This document shows positions 27,445 to 40,854 of a stretch of 64,000 bases of DNA, piece after piece. The position numbers and the translations under genes were made by a program. Source of the DNA: Vespa crabro. Taxonomy: Eukaryota; Arthropoda; Insecta; Hymenoptera; Vespidae. Position 1 is the first letter of the stretch, and the number at the start of each line of letters is the position of its first letter. The notes below the pieces were generated by a model. It was not told the DNA's origin. It did no database searches and worked only from the letters and a program-made list of their open reading frames with translations. The DNA lies in NCBI RefSeq assembly GCF_910589235.1, contig NC_060960.1, positions 5,405,339-5,469,338 of the forward strand, in the 5' to 3' direction.

Positions 27445-28003
27445 CTCTGATTGATCTTAATCGCAGACAGAAAGCGACGTCGAAAGTACTTGAAAATTAC
27501 GCGAATCGTCAATGTACACCCTTAATCCACGATCCACGAGCAAATGGGGTTGATTTATAGCGAGGTAGGGGAGAATGGTAGTGGTTGCGGGCTTTTGAAA
27601 TGCCGTTAATAAATTAAATTGTCGCACGGTACATTCCACGTTATCGTTGATGCGGGATCGTCGGCTCGTGTAATGTCATTAACGAAGATCAAAGGCCTGT
27701 CAATAATTTCATGTTACATTGATCGCGAATGATCTTCCATTATCACTTTACTGCGAAGACATATTCGTTCGTTACGTCTTCATCGTGTGCGATCTTTACC
27801 ATGAAAAACCGGTTGTCTTGTAGTTTTTTATAATTTCTTTCCCATGACGTTTTACTCTTTATATCTAGAGTAGTATATGTGTGTACGTGCAGTTTTGAAT
27901 GGAGCAACGAGCGATGGCCAAACTCGCACCGTTTGTAGTCTCTCAAGAGACGACTGCTTTTCACCGGTGCAGCTGTACAAGTTAATTCTCTTCTCCCTCT
28001 TAA

Positions 28004-28052
<49 letters not shown>

Positions 28053-31000
28053 CTCATGCGTAACGTATCGATCGTTAAGTCGATCCCAATGAGGAAACTA
28101 GTTGGCTGTATTATTATTGTGTTCCTTTTCACTAGCTTCTTTCCTTTAACCTTTAGACCGTTAGCATGAACCAACGTTTGGGCTTGGTACAAGATCGTTT
28201 CTAATAGAAAAGAAAAAAGAAGAACACGAAGTAAATCGTTGCAAGAATGCAAGTAATACAATAAAAATATGATTATAGAGATAGAGAAATATTTTTGGGT
28301 TCATGACATTTGTGCTAGTTTTATTTCCATTTGAAAATATTCATTGGTTTTGTATATTTATGCGTTTGTGAAATAATAACATTCGAAATTGTGAGATGAG
28401 GAAAAATGGCGATTTCTGTCATTCGTTAAATTCGTTCGTCGGTAAAAAATTTACGCGGGAAATTTAAATGCGTTCTCCCGCATTAGAACATTTTATTTTA
28501 AAGTAGTGATTATATAAATAGTTTTCTAATGATCAGTCAGAACCGTAGAAGCGATTATAGTGCATCATACGACGTATCGGAGAAGAAGGTTAATGTTCAC
28601 AAGATGATCGGGTCATATCGATACTGTGCCATACCAACTCCAGAGAGAATGGTATCGTTTATTCTACCGATTGTCGGTAAGGACGGTACTTATACACTTT
28701 GGTACCGAATGCGTGTAATGCGTGTAATGTTATGCGTGACGGTAACGTTCTCTAGTGGACGTTCTCGGTGTCACTCCAATGAAAATGAACTTGCTATTAT
28801 TGATTCAAAATTATGTTCAGATTATTCCATAGAAGAAAGATTGATTGATCTTTTTTTTTACGAATTTTCTTCGATCTCTCTTTATTTCAAATCAAATTAC
28901 ATATATTTTGTGCACGTACTTTAATCGTTATTTTTTTCTCTCTTTTTTTTTTAAATCTCTTATCATATTGTCACATCTCCGAAAATTCGCATTTATCTAT
29001 TTTTTGAATGACGTTCGTGTCTGAACGTTTACATATAGATATGATTACCTTGATAAGCACCATAATTTCCTTCAAAAGTAAATTAAAGAAATGAATTCTT
29101 GTCGGGCGTGCCGAGGCATCCATGTGGCATAACATAGATCGTTCAAGGTTCTAGGCTGGTGTAAAATGGACGCATCGTTTAATAGGGTGCGGTCGGTCTC
29201 TTCGGACGAATAAGAAAGAAGTTGATTTGTTTCTTGGTTTTTTTTTTCTTTCTTCCTTTGCCTCGTTTATCCTTCATTTTATTGTTCGTTCGGTTAACTG
29301 CAAATGTTCATATTCTACGATTATCGTTTCAGACCTAATGTTCATTATTTTTCTCTTTCCTTGTGGATTGAACACGAATGTAGCAGTTTATTATGCAGCA
29401 ACATCGTACGTAAATGTCGCATTATGTAATTACAATTGCGGAGTACGCGTTGCGTGTAAGTGATTACGTCGTTACCGTTCTCCAGCATCATTATATTATG
29501 TATATACTACGTTCTCAAAGCAAACTGCGACGGGCAGGTCGTTTGTGTACAGACGATAATGTCGTTCGTCATCGAGCGTTGAAAAAATATCTTTTGCCTG
29601 GAGCCACGATGCCGGTGCATTGCAGATGCCTGTTGCAATATGTCGATCCAAACGATATCTACTACGTATCTCTCTTATTTTACGCGAGTTTCTTTCTATT
29701 TATTTTTCTTTTCCCATATTTTCTTTTTGTTGTTGGTTTTCTTTCCATCTTTTTTCTTTTTTTTTTTTTTTGTTTTTTCTTTTTCCTTTCATCTATCCTC
29801 GCCGTGTACACGTGCGGCAAGTGTCAAACGTCGACATTTCAAAATTGATCATTAGCGTCCTAGAATGATCTCAAATGAGTCTGTAAGTAATAAAAAAAGG
29901 TTATAAATTATTATCGACGTTTATCATTGATTATTGCAAATAACTACAACTAATGATATCTAATTTTTACGTAAACCATAGATCTAATGTATATCGAAGA
30001 TCGTTATGTTCTCGTCAAAATTTGACACGCATTTGTCATTATTTTATTTAGTCGTATTTGAAAAGTCGAGAAAACAAAGAACAAAATACAAACACGGTAA
30101 TTTACATTGTAATGAATGACGGAATCCAAAAAATTTAGTTTACTTCGATCAATATTAAGTCTATTCTATATATTCGAAGTCGACTATTTATGAATCTCTG
30201 ACGTAATATCGGTATAAATTTGCGTTATCCGTAATACTATGCAAGATGCATGCATTTAGTTTTCTGAGCATTTGACATTTGAACTGCGTAGTTAATAGTG
30301 ATGTATTACCCATTTAAATTGTCCTAAAAGTGACGATACTTAAAACCTATATATATTTCCATAAATTTTATACGAATTATTACTTATACACAATATTTTT
30401 ATATGCAGATTTCATATGTATATTCTTTGTTGAAAATGAAATAATTTTTTTTTCCTCAACGATTGCAGTAGTTAACTTTCTAAGTTTTGCTTTCCCTAGT
30501 CCATTGTTCAACGAATCGATATTTTTCTTTGCAGATTTTATGCAAAGTAGGTGTTTTGTTACTGTAAAATGTCCGATTGACAATTGCATTCATTGTGGTA
30601 TGGCTTTTCTCTTTTTTATGGCTGTTTTTTTATGACTATTTTATGTTAATAACTATTCACAATGGACGGGTTTTATATTGTGTATATTTCTTTGTTATTT
30701 TTTTTTGTTGCTTCATATCAACACCAAATATACATACTATGTATATTATTTTTCGTCCTTGTTGTTTTAACGCGTTCTTAATTTATATCGTATGTGATAT
30801 AATGTGCGGCTGCGATTATTAACTTCGAGAAATTTTAATTATTACATTTTGTAGGTATAGAATTGAATTTTTCTTTTTTATCTAGTTTGTTAATAATTAA
30901 TAAATAGTTTTCTGTGCTAGTTAAATCTATTTTTTTTTTTTTTTATTATTTTATTTATTTATTACTTATTGAATACTTATAGGATATGGTTATCTTTTTC

Positions 31001-33204
31001 TATCGTTTCTACTAATTCCTTTTGAAGGTGTTAAATATTCTACACCATAAATAAATATGAAAGATGATTTATCTGGTTTATGTTTATTAACTGAAAGTTC
31101 TTCGATTTGGTCTATATCAATTGTTTGTTGATGGAGTATCATATCCTATTTTCGGTGATTGTTGAGTCGTTCGATTAATTTTTAAGACTTTTTATCTGTT
31201 TTTCATAAAACATCTTATATCATTCATCTCATTTCACGGTTGTCTTTTATTAATGGCTTTCGTTAGTCCATTTTGATATTTTGCGATTGCATGTTATTAC
31301 TTATCGGGGTGACCTGGTTTTCGATGGACGTTACTGCATGTTGTGTGATACTATTCTCAGTTGTTTTAGTGTACTTAAAAGCGTTATGTCCTATATAACT
31401 TTCAACGCACATATTCGTTGATGTTGCGATATATCCTTAAAAGTATTATATATAATTCGATTTGATATTGATTTTTATTCACTATAATAATAGTGGGAAT
31501 CATATTTTATATGACCAATCATACGCCAGTGTTAGTTTATATTTTTTAATCAATGTTTGTTTCTTTGAACTTTATCGTTTATCATATAAGTTTTGTTTAA
31601 AATTTTCTTTTCTCGTTTCTTTTTTATTTTATTTTATTTATTTTTTTTTTTTAGAATATTTTTTATACAAATCATTGATATAATAACCATAGCCAATTTA
31701 AAGTTAATCAATTTTATTAAAACGTCATTGGATCGATCAATTTTCAATTTTTTTTTTTTATTGAAAATTCTAATATTATTTACTTATTGGCCGAGCTAAT
31801 AGATATATCTTATATAGAAATGTTTGCCAATTATTTTAGATCAGATATATTATGTAAAATATATTATGTTAGATATATTATGTAAAATGAACAGAGTTCG
31901 GATAAAGACGTTTAATCGGTATCGTAATATCTTTGCAAATTAATTTTAAATCAATCTTAACAATTTTTTGTTGTAGCTTTACGGTAAGAAAGTGTTAGGA
32001 ACATCGAATTCTAATGTCAATGGATATTTCGTATCCGGTGATATTCGATGCGTCGTTCAGCTCTCATTCACAGAACCGCCCTGCTGTCTATATACTTCGT
32101 CGAGATGTCGTAAAAATAGTGGCAACAAGTGGTAAGTGCTACATGGTAACCGTGCGAAGACACTTGTTGCTACTGTATAGTCGAGACGGCGCGGCGACAT
32201 TCGAGCTTTTAAATTTTTGGCTCGCATCGTCAATCATTCTTTTAATGTTAGTTTATATTTTACAATCAACGTTTGTTCCTTTGAATTTTATAATTTAACA
32301 TATAAGTTTTCTTAAAAGTTTTCTTTTCTTTTCTTTTTTCTTTTTCTTTTTTTCTGTCTCTCTCACTCTCTCTCTTTCTAGAATATTTTTTATACAAATC
32401 TTTGAATTAATAACCATAGCCAATTTAAAGTTAATCAATTTTATTAAGACGTTATTCGATCGGCCAATTTTCAATATTTTCTTCTTAATTTGAAAATTTC
32501 AATGTTATCCACTTTTGTTGTGATTGAACTAATAGTTATTATTATTAAATTGACCTTGTTATTAGCTCGTATTAATGGTATTAAAAATCGATCGAACTAA
32601 TTGCAAATTGTCATTTAGAATAAATCTGATTTTATAAAAATAATTAAAAAAAAAAAGAAAAAAAAAGAAAGAAAGAAAGAAAATTAAAAGGGACACACGA
32701 TCGCGACTCGATACGATCGGTCTTACCGATATAAATGTTTTCGAGCTATGTTTCATTTGACTTGGATTGATTTCTTGCGGCGAGCTATATCCTCGGTCTC
32801 GCTCGTTTTTCTTAGATTCTCGATCGTGACGCGTCACGAGCCACGCTTAGTTCGAATCGATCACCTACATAATCTACTTCGGAGGAAGTACCAATAGATG
32901 ATGAATGAAAAAAAAAAGAAAAAAAAACTATTGCTAGCAAAAAGAGATTAACGTTTAGTGGATACACTATACGAGTGGAATTAACCTGAATGGATAATTG
33001 ACTCTTAGTAATTGCTCTTTATCTTATCTAATGGATTTTATTCGTTATATCTTAGAGACTGAAAAATTTTGATTAATTGATATCAACTGAAATTATCTGT
33101 TAACTCGTTATAACATTATTTGTAAATTATTCAAATTTGCAGAATATTATTTTATTTACAGATAAATATTACAAATAAAATAGTTTATTAAAATAAGCAT
33201 CATC

Positions 33205-33278
<74 letters not shown>

Positions 33279-34530
33279 TAGCATTATTATTATAGATAAA
33301 AAATAATGATAATAATAATATTTATATCGTTTGTAAATAAAATAATATTTCAGTTTGAACGATTAAATTATGTTAATAATGGTGAAATGATAAAATCTGT
33401 AAGAATGACACGTACATTGCTTATCGTTATTTTTTTTTTCTTTTCCTTTTTTTTCTTTCGTTTGTTCTTTTTTTCTTTTTTTTTTTTTTCTTCTTTTATG
33501 CAACCGAGAACATTCACATTTCATAAGTAAAAATATTCACGCATGAATATCGCAAGAGAAGCTCGACGTTGTGTCTTCATGACAAATACTCGGAGAAAAA
33601 GTATTCTGGTTGCAAGACGTTACATTTTAATTAAATGCTTCGTGCCTATAGTACATCTTACGACATTCTTTTCTTGTTCTCGCCTTCGCATTATACCTAC
33701 TTCCTTGCGTTCTCTCCCCCCTCCCTTTCTCTCTCTCTCTCTCGCACACACACACACACACACACACACTCACATACATACATACATACACAAACGTGGG
33801 TTTACGAGAAAACATCATTGAACGGACTTTACTTGCTAATGTGGCTTTCGTTTCTAGCTTTTACATATCCTATTAGGAAAAATTCTAAGAATTTTCTTGT
33901 TTTTTGTTTAAACCATTATCGTTATCATTGATTCCTAAAAGATAATTGTTTCATCAATTATCAATAGATCCAAATTGGAAGAAAATTCGAACTTCGTAAT
34001 TGTATGCGTTGAATCGTGTTAATTTAAGATAGTAGTATATCAAGAAATAAATAAAAATATTCTTGGGGTTTTTTTTTTTATCGACATATTCTTATCATAT
34101 CAAATATTTGTATCATTGACTTAATTATCTTATTGTTATACAATTGGTTGATAATATTTCTTTTTTTTTCCTTTTTTCTTTTCTTTTTTTCTTCTATGAT
34201 CATCGGATCAATAATTGTTAACCTGGAAAAGGGATTGATCGAAAGGTTGAGACACGTGCCAGGTATAGTAGTTATAAAGTGCAGCAGCGTTACGGATTTG
34301 GCATATGTTACAGTCACTGTTACAGTCGTACCAGTCAATCCGGTCTCTGCTTGCACTCATGTGAGTCATCGTTGTTATCCTTTTTCCCGCAAAACGATAC
34401 TCGATATTCGCCATCAGAGTTCGGAGATTATTTTTCAATCACTCCGATTAGGCCCTTTTCTGATCACGCCATTAAACTTCGAACGAATTTAATTGACCTA
34501 CGAGAAACACGCTCGTGTTTTTTCTCTTCC

Positions 34531-34566
<36 letters not shown>

Positions 34567-34941
34567 TTCCTTCCTTCTTTTTATTTTTATTTTTTTTTCT
34601 TTTTTTTTCTTTTTTTTTTTCTTTTTTTTTTTTTTTTGTAAATTCCTCAAATGGAAAAATCGTTCAACGATAAAGTAAACGAGCAGAAACGTTTATCAGC
34701 TTGATCGTCTTCCGAGTTCAAACTGACCTCAATTAGTTCAAAATGAAAGTCATTGTAGAGACTGTTGACGATTTTAATCATGACGATGAAGAAATCAGGT
34801 CGATATATACGCTAAAATGTCTGTTCACGGATTAGAAGCAGAGATTTTAGATTGGCTGTTAGGATCATCTAATAAAGAGAAAAATAAAGAAACGTGTGAT
34901 AATAAAACGTGTGTATTTCTCAGGCTCTCTCTCTCTCTCTC

Positions 34942-34980
<39 letters not shown>

Positions 34981-35235
34981 TTCCTTCTCTCTTTCTCTCG
35001 AGTAGGTATTTCTATTCGTTTCTCCGAGAACAGCTCCATCTTTTTTACACGACACAAGGTCGTTTTTGCCATTCCTCTTACGTAGTGAGTAACACGTCTC
35101 TTGTTCTTCCTTTCTTTCTTCCCTCGAACGGCCTCGACCGACCTTCCTTCGTCGTTTTCTCCGGCTTCACGAAGGCGTCTTCGAAAAGAATTATTTTTGG
35201 TCCTCGCTTGGTAAAGTATAGTTGTATATATGTAC

Positions 35236-35278
<43 letters not shown>

Positions 35279-38200
35279 CTTGTAATAAGTTATATGTAGA
35301 TATCTGTGCATTCCCAAACTTACATACGTTGGACTATATCTGGTTGTGATCTTACGAGTGATTTATTATTCCCAAGTTAGATTTGTACTTTTCAAACTTT
35401 CAGAAATTAACTATGTGGTAGGATCTGCGATTAAATTAATATTTTTGTTAAGTTAATTTGTTGATTAACGATAATTTCTTTTTTCTTTTTTTCTTTTTTT
35501 CTTTTTTTCTTCTTTTTTTTTTTTGTTTTAATTTTAATTCATAAAGACGTCTGTTTGTCCAAAAAAAAAGAGCATCGAGTCATTTTTAATTAATTAAAAT
35601 TCCGTCCTCTCTGAATTATTTATTATTAATTATTAACAAAATTTGTCATCGTCTGTTTTGCATTGCATCGCAATAATTCTATTCATGAGATATTTTATAA
35701 TTATTTATTATCAATGAAAGGAAAAAAAACGGTATACATTATTTTCATAATTTTTCGGTTTATTTCTCTTTTAAAAAAAAAATATTGTATTATATTACAA
35801 TGCTTGACAAAAATACATTTTTTTTTTTTTTTATTTTTTCTTATACGTTGCCTCATTTTTCTTAGATACTACGAAATGCGTTTCGTTGGATGTAACATGA
35901 ATGATACGGGGTTGTAAATATTGATAATCGCAGACGTTAGTAATCGTTAATCTTATTTGGAAAAGTCGTCAAATAAGCGATACCGAGTCACGGTGTTATC
36001 TCTTTCCAAAAATATCAAATAATTGTTTAACTATTATTAGACATATCTTACGCATTTGTTCACTTTCTTGTTCACTTTTTACGTAACTATAAATAATTTA
36101 AAATAAATAAATCATGATAATAATTATAATCACATGAAACGATCCTATAGTAATCGTCTATATGAAATATAAAAATAATATCGCATTCAACGGTATTCGT
36201 TGATCGTCGAGTTCTTTTGCACAGTGAAAGGTATGTCGTACCTTTAAATCAAATGTTTCGCACCCACGACACAGAAAGGATTTATTCACCCGAATGCGTC
36301 TAGATTGTATGGGAGGATGAAATATCAGGGCATACAGAATTATAGTAGAAAGTAACGGTTAATGAAAACCGATTGTTTCTCTCTTTCTTTTGCTCTTGCT
36401 GTCGAGTCGTACTTGGCTCGGCGCATTCACCGCATATATGTATATATTATATATGTATGCATCCATGTATGTATATATGTATGTATTTATGTTTGTATGT
36501 ATGTATGTATGTATGTGTGTATGTATGTATGTATGTATGTATGTATGTATGTATGTATGTATGTATGTATGTATGTATGTATGTATGTATGTATGTATGT
36601 ATGTATGTATGTATGTATGTATGTATGTATGTATGCATGTATGTATGTATGTATGTATGTATGTATGTATGTATGTATGTATGTATGTATGTATGTATGT
36701 ATGTATGTATGTATGTATGTATGTATGTATGTATGTATGTATGTATGTACCGGTAACCGACGAGAAATCCAGCCGTTTCGCCTACGCTTTTTAATCCCAG
36801 CTGTGTTATACACCTTCTTCTCTACCTTTAGCCAAAGGTGACACGTTTTCTGGTTTATTAACTTTGTTATATCTATTTTCTTCTATCATACGATCGATAT
36901 CTTATTGTCTAATGTATCTAGATTATAGTTTTAAAATCTAATACCTATAACAATTTATATCTCTGCAATGTGTTATATATATATATATATATATATATGT
37001 TTTCTTTTTTAATATTTTTTATTAATATATTTTATTTTATTTCTATGCATATATTTAACTGCATAAAATATAAAACATTTATATTTATATCACATGCATT
37101 GTTATATTTATATTATTGCATATGTTATATGCAATAATTGTTCGTTGAATACACGCGTACGTTTAAACAAGATCTTATGCCTACGTCTTAATAAATATCA
37201 TTGTAGTATTCGTATCGCAATTCAGATTAATTACGTTAGTTAGTAAAGGATAAAAAATGAAATTAAAATAATTTTTTTGATAAAAATTATATAAACTGAA
37301 TAATAATAATTTGTTGTTGTTCTTATTGTTGCTATTGCTGCTAACTAGTTTTACGGAGTAATGAACGAAACGCATAGGAGAAATTTTCAACATCAATTTA
37401 TACGGAAATGAAGCCTCGTGCAGGAAAAAATTTTAATGGAAAAGTTAGAAAATTTTTTTTAATTAATCAACCAACACGTTCTATCGATTTTTTTTGTTTT
37501 TTTTTTGGTTTTTTTTTTGGTTTTTTTTCTTTTGTTATAAAAACGTCATAATGATGATCGATATTTAGCGATCTTTAATTCGTCATCGAACGTCCCACGA
37601 GACTCGCATTGATTTCGATGTAGCGCGTAACGATGGAGAAATTGTCGTGTAGCAATACGCCTACGTCTTATCGATCTTCGTCGTTTTACACCCCTGTACT
37701 TTGAATAAGCGTTCCGCTTGTCGAACAATGACGAGTGCGTCATCGTTTGTCAAGATAATTCAACTTCACGTTAGCAAGTATCGTTTTGATTCTCACGATA
37801 CGTCGTCTCGTGGGCCGTGACGTGTATTATTCTTGCTGTAAATAAATCTCTTTGAACAATAATGCTTTAAAAATAATATTTGCGTCCTACTGAAAAATAT
37901 TATGAGGTATAATTCAGATAATCTTAAATTTTCAATTGAAATTATGTTACTTAGGATATTTAGTTTTATTTAATTATTTGTTTTTTTTTGTTTTTGTTTT
38001 TTTTTTTTTTTTATACACAATATCTTGTTCTACATTATTCTCTTTATAGATTTTACGAAGCTTTCTTTGAATTTTGTTAAAGAATTAAATGCAATTTATG
38101 ACGTTTTCTGTATGCATTGGTTCATTGTACATTTTGTTTTGTTAGTTCGATAGTTTTAATGCGCCTGTCGACGATCTCTAGAAAAAGATAGTAGAAGAAG

Positions 38201-38332
38201 TCTGAATAAAGGGTTGCGTCTGAAAAGGGATAGGGCGTGGTCGTTGAAAAGTAGAGATAAGTTTTAAGCTTATTCGAATAACAATGTATATTTAATAACA
38301 ACATTATCATTAACAACAACAATATTAACACC

Positions 38333-38373
<41 letters not shown>

Positions 38374-38496
38374 GTAATAGTAAATATAGTAATAGTAAAT
38401 AGTATATATAATTATTGTGATAATAGCGGTAATAGTAGCTGTGCATGGGTTAGAAAGCGGAGCGAAAGTTAACAATAAATTATTATTTATTACTCT

Positions 38497-38545
<49 letters not shown>

Positions 38546-40018
38546 TATATAATGTCTAATAATAAATTTACATATATATGTATAATAGAAAAGTACAGGA
38601 AAAAAAGAGAAAGCCATAAAAAATAAAATAAATCATCGATAAATTCAATGATTCGAAATGCACGAATTATTCTGTGTAAAATTATTACTTAACTTATTCA
38701 TTGTAATTGGATCGAATGAATGCAATCTTTTCAATTTATTTTCAATCGCGAATTTATTTATTTCTATTTTTCTTTTAGTTAATTTTCGTTGGTCCCAAGT
38801 CAGTTTCCGTTCCATTTCGAGACGAATAAGGCTCCACTGGTTTTACTTCGCGGGATGCAATCCGGTGCGTTAGGAGTTTCTTAAAATAGTCTCTTGAATC
38901 TTCACGCACGCATTGCTCATAGCACGTGCAGTGCACGCGGATACGGCACGATGTCTGCTGCAATGTATCGCACGTGACATGCCTTTGAATCCTCATCCTC
39001 ACCGAAATCTTCCTCTTTGATATGTTACGAGAGTCTATCAATCCAACGATAAATTCTCCGATAGATCGATTTATATTCCCTATGCATTATACGATTCGTC
39101 AAGTTAATCACTGTTTCGATACGAGTACTTTTCCTTTCATCAGAAATATATTTTTCAACGATACATTTCAAAATCTATAATCGTAGATACGAACAATCGG
39201 ACAAATTTGTTTTTTTTTTCCAAAAAATTTTTTTACGATCAATTCAAAAATCTAATTTCATAGAATTAAAATAGAACGATCCGAACGAAACGATCGAGTG
39301 AGATAAATTTATAATTCGTTTTGAATTCGAACGTATGAAATTTAATTCAATATCGAGCAATGTAAGTTATTAAAAAAAAAATACAAAATTACGGGGCATA
39401 TTGTTTTCATAATACTTTATATCTCGTTCGAAAGATTCACGATTAAAAATTTTATCGATTTTTCTTTTTCATTTTTTTTTTTTTTTTTTTTTTTCTTTCG
39501 ATTGCTTGATTAGTAAACAAACGTTAGTTCGTCGAACCTCAAAAAATTTTTTTTCTTTTTCTTTTTTTTTTTTTTTTCTTTTTTTTTACAAAATCAATAA
39601 ACGATAGATACGACAAGGAGTCTGTAAACGCAAACAGCCGAGTGAAGTGGTTCTCGGAAATCACTCTCGCGTATGCTCCGTACTCGTGTTCGGTTTTACA
39701 TGGGTGGAGTATCACGACCTCTTCTTGTCGAGCATCGGCCGTTTTAATCGGGGAATAATATTATATCGGACGTTTTACGAGAGAATTTAAATTGAACGCT
39801 TTTATCCGTGAAATGATTATGATTTAGGATCACGTTCGAATTTTATGTCTACATATATACCTGTCTACATATATTTGAAATAAATGATACTAATAATTCA
39901 TTTTTCAAACTAACAAATATTCGTCCCAGGCATTGATTATACCATTTTCTTCATAAAGATTATATTTATACCCTTTTTTTCATAAATTTAATATACTCAA
40001 ACTCTTTCACGAAATAAA

Positions 40019-40056
<38 letters not shown>

Positions 40057-40798
40057 GTATATGTATATATATATATATATTAATATTAATATATATTGTA
40101 TATTATTATATATTAATATTAATATATATTGTATATTATTATATATTAACATTAATTACTTATTAATATTTATTAAATAATTATATGAAATAATTATATA
40201 CGTAAAATCATTAAAGAGTACAAAAATCATAATCACAGCCTTAAGTCATTATTAATGTTAAACCATGAACGACAATGGCTAAAGTAAAGTAAAAAAAAAA
40301 AAAGTAAATGTAATGTTCTTGACAATATATGTATATGATAAATTTAATATATTATTATTCTTTTTTATCTTATTATTATTAATATTAATATTAAATAACG
40401 CACATATAATACCATTAGCATATATTAATATTATACAAAAGAAAAAGAAAAAAACCTCACTATATGATATTATGATAAATAATATTACTATATTAAAACG
40501 AAATGTGTATGACAAATTTATTTATTTATTTAAATGTATTATCATTATTCCTTTCATTTCTGTCTTTTCTTATTAATATCAATAAAAGACATAATATTAT
40601 TTGTACGAATTAAGTAACAAAAATCTATAATTCAAATGCATTAAGCATTAATTTTTCAAATTTCTTATTGTTTCTTTCCTTTCTTTTTCTTTTTTATACC
40701 GATAATGTAAATACCTAATTGTTAGAATCAAAATGACACTTAAAATGTGACTATATGATCAGTGACAAAAAAGAATGGTGGGAGAAAGAAGAGTAACG

Positions 40799-40854
<56 letters not shown>

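Noticed and set aside
36362..36841. 159-codon Cys-Met-Tyr-Val repeat frame and its antisense Thr-Tyr-Ile-His counterpart
   Set aside because: Produced entirely by the ATGT array; every frame is open.
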